A stretch of DNA of 34,060 nt, from positions 1-34,060 of the IMG/VR virus record IMGVR_UViG_3300020201_000066. One strand, written 5' to 3'. The DNA is from a virus. Below the pieces are notes generated by a model, which did no database searches, was not told the origin of the DNA, and was given only the letters and a program-made list of their open reading frames with translations. Below are positions 8,396-16,557 of the stretch, one piece after another. The translations under genes were made by a program, and so were the position numbers. How positions within the stretch are numbered: position 1 is the first letter of the stretch; every line of letters starts with the position of its first letter.

Positions 8396-9685
8396 ATGTC
8401 CCAAGTAGATATCCCCCAGGAGGTCAAGGCCACGCTGGGGAAACTGACCGAGAGCGTGCAAAGCCTGCGCGCAGAGCGCGAGTCGGCCGACAAGCTGACG
8501 CGCGACGAGCTGGCCGCCAAGATCGAGGCGCAAGACGCGACGATCGCGAAGCTGCAAGCGTTCGCCGACACCGCCGAGAAGCACCAACTCCCGGGCCTGG
8601 AGCTGGAAACCGCTGCAAAGCCTGGGTTCTCGCTGTTCCGCTGCATGCAAATCGCAGCCAGCGAACTCAAGAACGGCGGCCAGCGCATGGGCCGCGACCT
8701 GATGTCGGACAAGACGTACGGGCTCGAGATCGAAGCCATCAAGCAGTACGCGAGCCAGACGGGCCAGTCCTGGGCCGACGGCGGAATCCTGATCCCGCAC
8801 GTGGTCCAGGCCAACGCCATCATCCCGCTTCAAGCTCGGATGAGCGTCGGCGCGAGGCTCGGCGTGACTCAGATGTCGGGCATGGTCGGCACGATGGAGT
8901 GGCCGGTCGAGGGTATCGACCACATCGCTTACTACGTCGACTCCGAGGCGATGGGAGCGACCACCTCGAGCGCGACCACGATGGGTTCGAAGAAGGTTTC
9001 GCCGCATCTCATGGGAGCGGACACCAAACTCTCTTGGGGCATGCTCACGCAGACCGCGGGAGCGATGGAGCAAATCGCCAACCGCAAGATCGCGCGCGCG
9101 TTCGCGCTGATGCGTGACCGGATGCTGATCCACGGCTTGGGCACAGACAAGCAACCGCTTGGCCTGAAGCTGACCCCGGGCGTTCTCACTCACTCGTTCA
9201 GCGGCGTTCTCTACAACCACGTCCCGAGCGACGTCGGTGCAGGTACTGGCTCGCAGACGATCACCGACGCGTTGGGCGCGATGTACTGGAAGATCCAGGC
9301 CGCGGAATACAACGACGGTGCCGAGAGCCCCTTCAAATACGCCGGCCAGAAGAGCGTTGGCGCGCGCATGGGGCGAGCCAAGAACGCGATGGGCACGAAC
9401 CTGTTCACAGGTTTTGCCAGCGCTCAAGTCGGCGCATTCGACGGCTACCCGATGGTCTGGTCAAACCAGGTCGGTGCGCCGACTCTGGTCGACACCGGCG
9501 CGGAACTCTGGTTCGGTGACTGGTCGCAAATGGCTGACCTGTCCTGGATGGACTTCCGCCTTCGCGCAACCGAGGTCGACGACGACGCCAAGCGCGCTCG
9601 CGTGACCATCATTGCGCACCAGTCGCACGACCTGCTGTGCCTCCAACCCACCGCGTTCTGCCGTGCGACGTCGCTCGACGTCTGA
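8396..9685 (+). CDS. HK97-fold major capsid protein, copy 2 (with N-terminal delta/scaffold domain)
   Basis: A protein of 429 residues from ATG 8396, with GAGGAA eight bases upstream, a better ribosome binding site than copy 1. Residues 1 to about 65 are a charged helical segment (LGKLTESVQSLRAERESADK, then AKIEAQDATIAKLQ), the classical delta scaffold cut by the prohead protease. The body has GGILIPHVVQANAI, GMVGTMEWP, IARAFALMRDRMLIHGLG and the C-terminal FGDWSQMADLSW, DDDAKRARVTI and CRATS. It is a paralogue of copy 1, not a frameshift remnant: both frames are intact and differ greatly in sequence. The strong ribosome binding site and own scaffold suggest it is the main shell protein. Confidence 0.88.
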   Translation: MSQVDIPQEVKATLGKLTESVQSLRAERESADKLTRDELAAKIEAQDATIAKLQAFADTAEKHQLPGLELETAAKPGFSLFRCMQIAASELKNGGQRMGRDLMSDKTYGLEIEAIKQYASQTGQSWADGGILIPHVVQANAIIPLQARMSVGARLGVTQMSGMVGTMEWPVEGIDHIAYYVDSEAMGATTSSATTMGSKKVSPHLMGADTKLSWGMLTQTAGAMEQIANRKIARAFALMRDRMLIHGLGTDKQPLGLKLTPGVLTHSFSGVLYNHVPSDVGAGTGSQTITDALGAMYWKIQAAEYNDGAESPFKYAGQKSVGARMGRAKNAMGTNLFTGFASAQVGAFDGYPMVWSNQVGAPTLVDTGAELWFGDWSQMADLSWMDFRLRATEVDDDAKRARVTIIAHQSHDLLCLQPTAFCRATSLDV

Positions 9686-9706
9686 CAACAACAAGAGGAA
9701 TATCCA

Positions 9707-10132
9707 ATGAGCTTCACCAATGCCGGTTTCGGCACCAAGGCCGTGATGATCGGCCGCGCCAACGTGGCGACTGCGCTGACGTCGGTCCCTGCCGATCGCC
9801 TCGGCTTCGACGACGCACTGATCGTGCTTTCCCATGGAGCTGTCGCCGACACCCGGACCGTGACGGTCAATATCCAGAGTTCGGCGACGTCGGGCGGGTC
9901 CTATACGACCATCACCGGCGCGTCGCATGTTGTTGCCCCCGCGGAGGACGACCTGCTCGCATCCATCGTCTTTCATGTCGATCTTCGCGGCGCGCAGCGA
10001 TTCATCCAGGCGACCGCCACCGTCGGCGGGTCTGGCGATTTCACCACTCACGTGATCGCGGTACTCCAAAGCGCCAAGTACACGCCTGACTCCGCGCCGG
10101 TTCTCGTCACTGTGCCGACCCCGGCGGCGTGA
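9707..10132 (+). CDS. putative head decoration/cement protein
   Basis: A protein of 141 residues with a strong ribosome binding site (AGAGGAA about seven bases before ATG 9707). It is rich in beta strands and small residues, for example TVTVNIQSSATSGGSYTTI and AQRFIQATATVGGSGDF, with no signal peptide or membrane segment. Small beta-rich proteins with this pattern commonly follow the capsid gene and are thought to cement or decorate the shell. A perfect 17-bp inverted repeat follows its stop, closing the highly expressed capsid group. The role is inferred from position and composition; a tail or unknown structural role remains possible. Confidence 0.5.
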   Translation: MSFTNAGFGTKAVMIGRANVATALTSVPADRLGFDDALIVLSHGAVADTRTVTVNIQSSATSGGSYTTITGASHVVAPAEDDLLASIVFHVDLRGAQRFIQATATVGGSGDFTTHVIAVLQSAKYTPDSAPVLVTVPTPAA

Positions 10133-10137
10133 TCTAA

Positions 10138-10188
10138 GACGATCGAAAGCGAGCCATGGCCCCCGCCAATCGCTCGCTTTCGATCGTC
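10138..10188 (+). terminator. 17-bp perfect inverted repeat after the capsid gene group
   Basis: GACGATCGAAAGCGAGC at 10138-10154 pairs perfectly with GCTCGCTTTCGATCGTC at 10172-10188. The 17-base loop contains a further TGGC/GCCA stem around CCCC. There is no U-tract after it, so it may be a partial terminator, an mRNA-stabilising 3' hairpin or an operator instead of a strong intrinsic terminator. Bases 10189-10259 contain only a possible 20-codon mini-ORF (10213-10275) whose stop overlaps GTG 10272; no ribosome binding site supports it. Confidence 0.65.
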
Positions 10189-10259
10189 GCTCCGCTTCTC
10201 GCTTCGACCCACATGAGCATCCCCTACAACGTGAGCGACGACCCGATCAGCGTCGGGGG

Positions 10260-10856
10260 TTGGTGCGTGTCGTGATTGAGCTGGCAGAGATCACCTTGGG
10301 GCTCAACCTGACGCTTGACGCTGATCCGTTGATCCCCGATCTGCGGGCGGCTGCGATCTCGCAGTTTGAGCTCCTGACGGGTGCGTGGTGGAACGAGCGC
10401 ACCGCTGTCGAGATCGTGATGCGCTACCCGCTGCGGCGCATCTACCTGCCGCTCCAGAACACGACGGCGATCGTTGTCGAGCAGCGCGAAGACGCAGCCG
10501 ACGCGTGGGTCGCGCTCGTTGCCGAAGATGACTACGAGTTTCTCCAGGCGAGCGGGCAGAACTCTGCCAGCGTGCTCGAGCTGGACGTCGCGCCGCGCTT
10601 CCTGCGGCTGACCTTGACCGGTGGCTATTCCTCGTCGACCGTGCCCGCGGACATCAAGCGCGCGCTGCTCCTCGAAATCGGGTTCCAGCTACGCCGCTGG
10701 CAAGGCGGGCGCATCATCGCTGACAGTGATAGCAGGGACGGCGTGACGACCGACTACCTCCAGCAAGTCAGCCCCGGCGCGTTGGCGCTGACGGCATCCA
10801 CGTCGCACCCCGTATTCTCCGATACCGCGAAGCGTCGGAGGGTCTTTCTCGCGTGA
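10260..10856 (+). CDS. head-tail connector/adaptor protein (gp6/phiE125 gp8-like)
   Basis: Up to 198 residues. TTG 10260, GTG 10263 and GTG 10272 are possible starts; the last lies 11 bases after GGGGGT and gives a product beginning MIELAEITLGLN. The family pattern is visible: an N-terminal helix with LRAAAISQFELLTG, strands with MRYPLRRIYLPLQNTTAI, a central sheet, then IKRALLLEIGFQLRRW. Such proteins form the ring between portal and head-closure proteins, using the C-terminal helix to bind the portal. Its place after the capsid genes and before the gp10-like gene fits. It overlaps the next gene by four bases (GTGA). Confidence 0.68.
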   Translation: MVRVVIELAEITLGLNLTLDADPLIPDLRAAAISQFELLTGAWWNERTAVEIVMRYPLRRIYLPLQNTTAIVVEQREDAADAWVALVAEDDYEFLQASGQNSASVLELDVAPRFLRLTLTGGYSSSTVPADIKRALLLEIGFQLRRWQGGRIIADSDSRDGVTTDYLQQVSPGALALTASTSHPVFSDTAKRRRVFLA

Positions 10857-11545
10857 CGACCTTCAAGATCACACTCGACCACGAGTCGCGCAAGCTGCTG
10901 CGCACGGCTCGCCGCAAGCTCGACCCCGAGGTCATCGCGCAAGACATCGTCGCGCACTTCGAACGCGACGGTCAGCGTGTGCGCGCCGCTGTCGTCAAGG
11001 GCTTTCTCTCAGGCCCGACCGGCCCGACATCTCGCGCGCGCCGCACGGGCGAGCTTGCGCGCAGCGTCGTCGGTCGCGGCACGATGGTCGATGGCTTGCC
11101 GGCGATCCAAGTGGGATCGTTCCGGCTGCCCTACGCGCGCGTGCAGCTCGGCGACGAGACCACGACGATCAAGCCGACGAAGAGCAAAGCCCTAGCGATC
11201 CCGGTCGGTGTTGCGTTGACGGCAGCCGGCCGACCGCGCTATCCCGCGGGTCCGCGGTCCTTCCCGACCAAGCTGACGTTCGTTCCGTTTCGGCGATCGA
11301 CCGGCAACATTATCGGCGCGCTCTACGAGGCAAGCAAACTCAAGGCCGCCGCCAAGAAGGCTCGACGCAGCAAGTCTCCGATGAGCTTGCGCGACGTGCG
11401 CGCCGTGTTCTTGCTCGCGAAGCAAGTGCGCATCCAGGGCTCGGGCGCGCTTCGCCGCGGGTTCAATGACCAACTGCCGGGCATTGTCGGCCGTCTAAGC
11501 TCGGCCATCGAGCGCATTCTGAAGACGAGGCTGCGCACGTCATGA
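10853..11545 (+). CDS. HK97 gp10-like head-tail joining protein
   Basis: A protein of 230 residues, starting GTG 10853 over the preceding stop. It is basic, with a helical N-terminal part (LLRTARRKLDPEVIAQDIVAHF), then TSRARRTGELARSVVGRG, a strand region with LPAIQVGSFRLPYARVQ, and a basic linker AAAKKARRSKSP. HK97 gp10-type proteins carry the same rhythm of a helix, a tG.L..s segment and a .YA...E-type segment, and assemble at the head-tail interface. The C-terminal 90 residues extend beyond the usual size. It precedes the tail terminator, which matches usual order. The assignment rests on pattern and synteny. Confidence 0.55.
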   Translation: MTTFKITLDHESRKLLRTARRKLDPEVIAQDIVAHFERDGQRVRAAVVKGFLSGPTGPTSRARRTGELARSVVGRGTMVDGLPAIQVGSFRLPYARVQLGDETTTIKPTKSKALAIPVGVALTAAGRPRYPAGPRSFPTKLTFVPFRRSTGNIIGALYEASKLKAAAKKARRSKSPMSLRDVRAVFLLAKQVRIQGSGALRRGFNDQLPGIVGRLSSAIERILKTRLRTS

Positions 11546-12006
11546 GCAAGCGAGCCGAGATCCTCAGCGCGCTCAAGACCTCCTGGGCGATCCAGAGCGA
11601 GGGGCGCTATTACGTGCGGCGCGGCCCGATCGACTGGCTGCATTTCGACTTCATTTCTAACCCTTACGCGGTCGCGATCGTCGTCGAAGCGTCCGCGCTC
11701 CCGATCCCTGCGTCGTTCACCAATCAGCCTGCCGCGTTCCGCACGCTCACCGTCGCGTTCGAGGTCTTTCAACGGATGCCCCAGGGCGCGCAGCAACCCG
11801 AGCTGTCCGAGGTCGTTCAGGAGCAGCTCGTCGCAGACATCATCGCGGTCATCGCCGACATGCACACACGCAAGGCAACGGACGGCACGCCGCTGATCGA
11901 TGCCGTTGAAACCCCAGACGACGCGCTGTCCGACTGGAGCGACTCCACGATCGGCGTGCAAGGCGTCGTTGCTTCCATCCCCATGTCCTACCACGAGGTC
12001 TCCTGA
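11542..12006 (+). CDS. putative tail terminator protein
   Basis: A protein of 154 residues, ATG 11542 overlapping the previous stop. It contains ILSALKTSWAIQ at the N-terminus, a conserved-looking RGPIDWLHFDFISNP, a long strand TLTVAFEVFQRMP, and a helical part LSEVVQEQLVADIIAVIADM. Tail terminators are small alpha/beta proteins that cap the tail tube and bind the connector, encoded between the gp10-like gene and the major tail protein, exactly as here. Its stop overlaps the major tail protein start as TGATG. No individual diagnostic motif is seen, so the call is mainly synteny. Confidence 0.55.
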   Translation: MSKRAEILSALKTSWAIQSEGRYYVRRGPIDWLHFDFISNPYAVAIVVEASALPIPASFTNQPAAFRTLTVAFEVFQRMPQGAQQPELSEVVQEQLVADIIAVIADMHTRKATDGTPLIDAVETPDDALSDWSDSTIGVQGVVASIPMSYHEVS

Positions 12007-13082
12007 TGCCCAACGCAGATTATTGGAAAGTTGGTTCGCGCTTCTATTTCAAGCGCGACACCGCCAACGCGAAAAAGTACCCCATCCAGGATCTCGGCGT
12101 TCTGACCGAGGTCTCGCCGTCCTTCGACATCCAGACGATCCGCCTTCAGGACTCCTACGGCGGCGTGCTCAAGACCGTGGCCGAGGGCGTGTCCGAGTAC
12201 AACGAAGCGTATGACCTCACGCTCCGCAACATGTCTCCGTGGAGCTTGCAGTACCTGTTCTCGGCCAATCCGCCGAGCGAGGTCACGACGGCATTCCAGG
12301 AGTTCGACGTCGCGCATTCCACCGACCTGTTCGTGGGTCAGTTCCTCCGCATCCAAAGCTCGACCGGGACATGGCAGTACCCGCTGGCGTCCATCGCGGG
12401 CATCTACGTCGGCACGTTGGCTTCGGTGACAGGCGCGGCCGGAGTTACGGCAATCGTCGCCAGCACGCGCACCTTCACCGTGGGCACCAATTTGACCGCC
12501 ATCCTCGCAATCGGCGATCGGTTCATCCTTTCTCCGACGGGCTTGGCGAACGTCGCGAACGCTGGGACGTACCAAATCTCCTCGCTCACCGCGTCGACCA
12601 TCGTCACGGTCGAGACCCCGGTCGCGAACGAAACGGCGGTGCAGGTCAAGCTGAGCCATGGTGAGTCTTCGCCTGGCGCGACCCTGGGCGTGCCGATCAC
12701 GGATTGGTCCGTCGAGTCGCTCGATGAGGGCCTGCTGCGCACCGCTCCCGCCTGGGCCATCCCGGGCGGTTCGCTCGATACGCCCATCACAGTGCGCGTC
12801 GTCTACGCGGTGAAAGCTCTCACTGGCCGCCGCCTGCTGCTGCCGCAGACCGCTGCGAGCATCGTCGGCGAGGGCGCGCTGATCTTCGGGCGCGAGGGGA
12901 ACACGATGAAGACCGTTCGCCAAGCTCGGTACAGCATCGTGCCGCAAAGCATGGACACCCCGCTCCCCAACAGCGGTTATGCGAGTTACGTGATTCGCGC
13001 GACGGTGATCAGCGATCTCACGGCAGTCGAGCCCGCCGGCGTCCTGCGCTGGACGGTCGGCGACGTCCCGACCCCGACCTGA
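12006..13082 (+). CDS. major tail (tube) protein
   Basis: A protein of 358 residues starting ATG 12006. It opens MPNADYWKVGSRFYFKRDT and is rich in beta strands, with VSPSFDIQTIRLQDSYGG, a YDLTLRNMSP strand and a C-terminal TPITVRVVYAVKAL strand, as in tube-forming tail proteins. Residues about 130-220 have a TVGTNLTAILAIGDRFILSP-type segment that may be an added surface domain, explaining the larger than usual length. Position between the terminator and chaperone/tape measure genes, followed by a strong hairpin, supports a high-copy tube protein. The call is by composition and synteny. Confidence 0.68.
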   Translation: MPNADYWKVGSRFYFKRDTANAKKYPIQDLGVLTEVSPSFDIQTIRLQDSYGGVLKTVAEGVSEYNEAYDLTLRNMSPWSLQYLFSANPPSEVTTAFQEFDVAHSTDLFVGQFLRIQSSTGTWQYPLASIAGIYVGTLASVTGAAGVTAIVASTRTFTVGTNLTAILAIGDRFILSPTGLANVANAGTYQISSLTASTIVTVETPVANETAVQVKLSHGESSPGATLGVPITDWSVESLDEGLLRTAPAWAIPGGSLDTPITVRVVYAVKALTGRRLLLPQTAASIVGEGALIFGREGNTMKTVRQARYSIVPQSMDTPLPNSGYASYVIRATVISDLTAVEPAGVLRWTVGDVPTPT

Positions 13083-13096
13083 TAGTCGCGTTTGTG

Positions 13097-13136
13097 GGGG
13101 CCAGGCTTTGCGCGACGCGCGCGGGCCTGGCCTTTC
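13097..13136 (+). terminator. hairpin terminator after the major tail protein gene
   Basis: GGCCAGGC at 13099-13106 pairs with GCCTGGCC at 13125-13132, extended by G-U pairs on both sides, and the loop contains a nested GCGCG/CGCGC stem. A short CTTTC run follows. It lies in the 69-base gap before the next gene and is a good intrinsic or partial terminator candidate that would reduce transcription into the low-copy tail genes. Confidence 0.65.
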
Positions 13137-13151
13137 AGGATCTGGCCGACC

Positions 13152-13709
13152 ATGCAGCAAACCTCACCGCACCCCGAACTCGGCTGGATCGACTGCACGC
13201 TCGCCGGCGGCACGGTCCGGGTGTGGCCTATCGGTGTGGTCGCGATGATGCAGCGGTTGGCAACCCCGCAGGACATCGTAGAGGCCTACACGCGGTGTCT
13301 CGTGTTCCCGGCGCCCACGCGCATGGAAGAGGACGATCACACCGACCTGTTCTCCGCGTGGACCGCGCTGACGGCCAGCGAGCCGCAGGACGATGAGCAG
13401 TCGGACGACCCGACGATGGTCGAGCACCGGCAAGAGAAGCGTATCGCGAATCTCCGCGATGCCGCGGTCGAGCTGATGGCGTGCGGGCTGCCCTATCGCG
13501 CGATGTTCGTCGACCGCCAGCCAGGCGCGCCCTACGACGGCTGGACGGTGTATCAGTTCCGCGGCTGGTTGACCGCGTGCTCGAGGCACAAGAGCCGCGC
13601 GCACGCGGACAGGATCGAGGCCATGGGGCACGGCAGCAGCGCAGTCGCAGGCGGGCGTCAAGGCGCCCAGAAAGTCAACGAGCTGATTAGGCGGTTGCGT
13701 CATGGCTGA
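13152..13709 (+). CDS. putative tail assembly chaperone
   Basis: A protein of 185 residues from ATG 13152, with AGGA about 11 bases upstream; a longer frame back to 13092 would run through the hairpin stem and is unlikely. It begins MQQTSPHPELGWIDC and contains an acidic centre (PQDDEQSDDPTMVEH) and a helical C-terminus ending VNELIRRLRHG. Genes between the major tail protein and the tape measure usually encode the chaperone that coats tape measure protein. No slippery site or extended second frame is evident, because the stop lies eight bases inside the tape measure gene. The call is mainly position-based. Confidence 0.5.
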   Translation: MQQTSPHPELGWIDCTLAGGTVRVWPIGVVAMMQRLATPQDIVEAYTRCLVFPAPTRMEEDDHTDLFSAWTALTASEPQDDEQSDDPTMVEHRQEKRIANLRDAAVELMACGLPYRAMFVDRQPGAPYDGWTVYQFRGWLTACSRHKSRAHADRIEAMGHGSSAVAGGRQGAQKVNELIRRLRHG

Positions 13710-15954
13710 CCCGAAAATCGTAATCACAGGCCAGTTCGACGACAGCGATCTGCGCCGCGGTCTGGACTCCGCAGCCGAGGGGCTCGAGCGCCTGGCAGAC
13801 GCGACGGACGAACTCGACGGATCGGGCGCGGCCGATGAGCTAGATTCTGCCGGCGATGCGGCGGCCAACCTTGGCAAGGAGACCAAGGGGGCTAAGGTCG
13901 AGGTTGAAGGCGCGGCCAAGGCGCTCGACAGCACGGCGAAGACCGCCAAGACCGCGAGCGACGGGTTCGCGGGGCTGATCACCCGCCTCAAGGCGCTCGC
14001 TCTCGCGTACATCTCCATCCAGAGCATCCCGCGCGCCATTGCTGCGGCGCGCCAACAGGAGCAGTCCGAGCGCCGCGTCGCGGTTGCTCTCGGCGCGAAT
14101 GTTGACGCGCTCGAGACGGTTCTCGCGCTGACGAAGGAGATCCAAGGGCAGAGCCTGTTTTCAGACGAGGCGCTCAACGAAGCCGCGTCGCAGTTGCTCA
14201 ACGCGGGCACGTCCACGGACGACCTTGCCGCGAAGCTGCGGCTGGTCGCAGACGTCTCGTCTGCTACCGGCGCGACGCTCGAGGAGGTCTCGCGGGGCAT
14301 CGCATCATTCGGGTCCGGCACCGCGGGCCAGCTTGCCGAGCGCATCCCCGAGCTGCGAGCGATTGCCAAGGAAGGGCGGCTGGCGTCGGACGGCATCGCC
14401 TTGCTTCAGGCTCGGTTCTCGGGCGCCGCGAAGCAGATCGCAGATACGGACATCGGGCGAATCCAAAAGGCCACCAACAGCCTGGGCGATGCGTTCGAGC
14501 AACTGGGCGACGCGCTTGCAAGCGGAGGCGCTGCGCGCGGCATCGAGGTGTTCGCGGCACTTGCAAACGACTTCGCCGGTTCGGTCAACGGCCTCGTGCA
14601 GGCGCTCGGCGGCGGGCCCGATGGCAGCTTCGAGGGTCGAGTCAAATCGATCCAGTTCGCATTCGGCGACCTGAACCGCGGGCTGCGCGACGACCTGCCG
14701 CAAGTCCGCGAAGAGCTGCGAGCGCTACAGGACGAGCTGGCGAAGCTCACTGACCCCGGCGTCGTGCGCGACACTGGCGCGCTGGAGCGTTTCCAGGCGC
14801 TCGAGGTCCAGGTCACCCAGCTCGCGTCGGCGTTCGACGGCCTCGCGGCATCCAGTGCGCAGGCCCGCGAGGTAGATCTCGGCGAGCTGTCTATCACCGC
14901 GCCAAACGTCGGCCCGGAAATCGATCGGCTCACCGCGCTGCTCGCGTTGCTCCAGGCTCAAGTTGGGCAAAGCGCGCCGATCATTCGCAGCTTGGGCGAC
15001 GACTTCACGGCCTTAGCGGAGGACGTTTCCGCTGGGCGCATCTCGCTGGAGCAGGCCCAGGCGTCGTTCTCTGCGACCGTCGAAGCGCGCCGCGCGTCCA
15101 TCGCGCAGGCCATCGCGGACCTCGAGGCCGTCAAGCAGGCCGACGCAGCGTACACGGCAGAGATTGACCAGCAGATCGTTGCGCTGAGGCAGCTTGACGC
15201 AGCGCTGACGCAGGTAGCGAACAACGGTTTCGCGGGCCTTCAAGCACAGATCGTCCCGGCGCAAACCGCCTTGGAGTCGTTCGAGCAGCGCTTCAAGGCG
15301 ATCACCACGAACGCGGGTTCATTCACCAATCTCGGCGCGGATCTCGCGGACGGGCTCGCGAACGGCATTTCGGGGCTGGTGCAGGTGTTCGCGGCCGCGG
15401 ATGGAAGCTTCAGCGCGTTCGCGCGCAACTTCATCCGGCAGATGATCGCGATGATCGCGCAGGCGCTCATCTTCCGCGCGATCTCCGGGATCTTCTCTGG
15501 CGCAGCCGTCGCGTCTCAAGCTGGCTTGGCAGTTCAAAGCGGCATCAACGTGTCGGGCGGACTGACCGGCATGGGTCTGCACTCTGGCGGCTGGGTGCCA
15601 GGATCGGACCCGGGCTATGACAACGTCCCCGCGATGCTGGCAGGCCAAGAGTTCGTGCTCAACTCCGGCGTCTCGCGCAAGCTGCGCCAGCAAGCGTCGG
15701 GGTTCCTTGAAGCGTTGAACGCGGGCCGAATCAAGCCGTCGGACCTCGCGCAGTTCGGCGGGCCACGCGGGTCGATCAGCTTGCCCAACTCGCGCAACGA
15801 TGGCGGGACCATCCGCGCGTCGTCGATGTCCCGCGGCGGGGGATCTGCCTTCGCTGTCGTGGTGGAAGATAAGCAGGCCGCCGATAGGCTCGTCAGCGGT
15901 GACGGCCGCGACGTTTTGAACGCCGGGGTGCGCAAGATCATGAGGGACCAATGA
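13702..15954 (+). CDS. tail tape measure protein
   Basis: A protein of 750 residues. The N-terminal 90 residues are charged and helical (LDSAAEGLERLADATDELDG), followed by a hydrophobic segment around LKALALAYISIQSIPRAIAA and long alternating coiled-coil regions. The C-terminal part has a second hydrophobic stretch (FIRQMIAMIAQALIFRAISG), then the characteristic GGWVPGSDPGYDNVPAMLAG with EFVLN, near residues 628-655. Tape measure proteins fill the tail tube, set its length and help DNA delivery. At about 1.5 angstroms per residue this predicts a tail of roughly 110 nm. It is preceded by an eight-base overlap and followed by ATGA coupling. Confidence 0.9.
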   Translation: MADPKIVITGQFDDSDLRRGLDSAAEGLERLADATDELDGSGAADELDSAGDAAANLGKETKGAKVEVEGAAKALDSTAKTAKTASDGFAGLITRLKALALAYISIQSIPRAIAAARQQEQSERRVAVALGANVDALETVLALTKEIQGQSLFSDEALNEAASQLLNAGTSTDDLAAKLRLVADVSSATGATLEEVSRGIASFGSGTAGQLAERIPELRAIAKEGRLASDGIALLQARFSGAAKQIADTDIGRIQKATNSLGDAFEQLGDALASGGAARGIEVFAALANDFAGSVNGLVQALGGGPDGSFEGRVKSIQFAFGDLNRGLRDDLPQVREELRALQDELAKLTDPGVVRDTGALERFQALEVQVTQLASAFDGLAASSAQAREVDLGELSITAPNVGPEIDRLTALLALLQAQVGQSAPIIRSLGDDFTALAEDVSAGRISLEQAQASFSATVEARRASIAQAIADLEAVKQADAAYTAEIDQQIVALRQLDAALTQVANNGFAGLQAQIVPAQTALESFEQRFKAITTNAGSFTNLGADLADGLANGISGLVQVFAAADGSFSAFARNFIRQMIAMIAQALIFRAISGIFSGAAVASQAGLAVQSGINVSGGLTGMGLHSGGWVPGSDPGYDNVPAMLAGQEFVLNSGVSRKLRQQASGFLEALNAGRIKPSDLAQFGGPRGSISLPNSRNDGGTIRASSMSRGGGSAFAVVVEDKQAADRLVSGDGRDVLNAGVRKIMRDQ

Positions 15955-16553
15955 CGAACACACACCCGGCCGAATCGATCGGCGCACGCGGCACGGTCGT
16001 CGCGGTAATCACCAGCGCGGACGGCTCCAAGCGGTACTGGCACAGCTCGAACCGTATCGCTCACGCGGGGTCGCGGCACTACGCGCAACGCGCAGCAAGA
16101 GAGACGCCGAGCGAGTTCGTGGACGGTGGAGGCGTGCAGAATCTCGCGATGGTCCTGTGGGAGAACACGACTTTCGGGACGGCGGGAAACCCGTTCCAAA
16201 ACCTGAACCTCCAGGACGGCGGCGTCATCGCAGCCTGGAATGCCGCCGCACCGTACACGACGACGTCGAAGATCAACATTGACAGCGGGTATCCGAAGAC
16301 CGACGACAACGACGTTGACAACACCGGGTCGGGCCCGCTCGTGCTGACCTACCGCGGGACGTATGGCTCCAGCGCTGCGGTGTCGGCGAACATCCGCGGC
16401 GTCGCGCTCGTCAACCAGAGCTTCTCGCTGTCGTCGTGGTCGCTCGGCCAGCTTTTCTTTTCTGGCGCCTGGCTGTCCGGCGGCAGTGCGATCGAAAAGA
16501 TCAGCGGCGAGACGCTCAAGGTCTTTGTCAACCACTCCATCAACTTGGGCTGA
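15951..16553 (+). CDS. tail protein, paralogue 1 of a tandem pair
   Basis: A protein of 200 residues; ATG 15951 overlaps the tape measure stop and has GAGGGA upstream. It shares a clear layout with the next gene: a domain with SRHYAQRAARETPSEFV followed by a glycine turn, a GYPKTDDNDVDN loop, a LTYRGTYGSSAAVSANIRGV strand pair and a closing KVFVNHSIN strand. It is beta-rich, without signal peptide or membrane helix. Its place after the tape measure suggests a distal tail or tail-tip component. The family is not recognised by name; the function is inferred from context. Confidence 0.55.
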   Translation: MTNTHPAESIGARGTVVAVITSADGSKRYWHSSNRIAHAGSRHYAQRAARETPSEFVDGGGVQNLAMVLWENTTFGTAGNPFQNLNLQDGGVIAAWNAAAPYTTTSKINIDSGYPKTDDNDVDNTGSGPLVLTYRGTYGSSAAVSANIRGVALVNQSFSLSSWSLGQLFFSGAWLSGGSAIEKISGETLKVFVNHSINLG

Positions 16554-16557
16554 GCAC

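Noticed and set aside
13092-13709. Programmed frameshift in the tail assembly chaperone, as in lambda gpG/gpGT
   Set aside because: No slippery sequence or second frame extends beyond the stop at 13709; the next gene starts eight bases before it.
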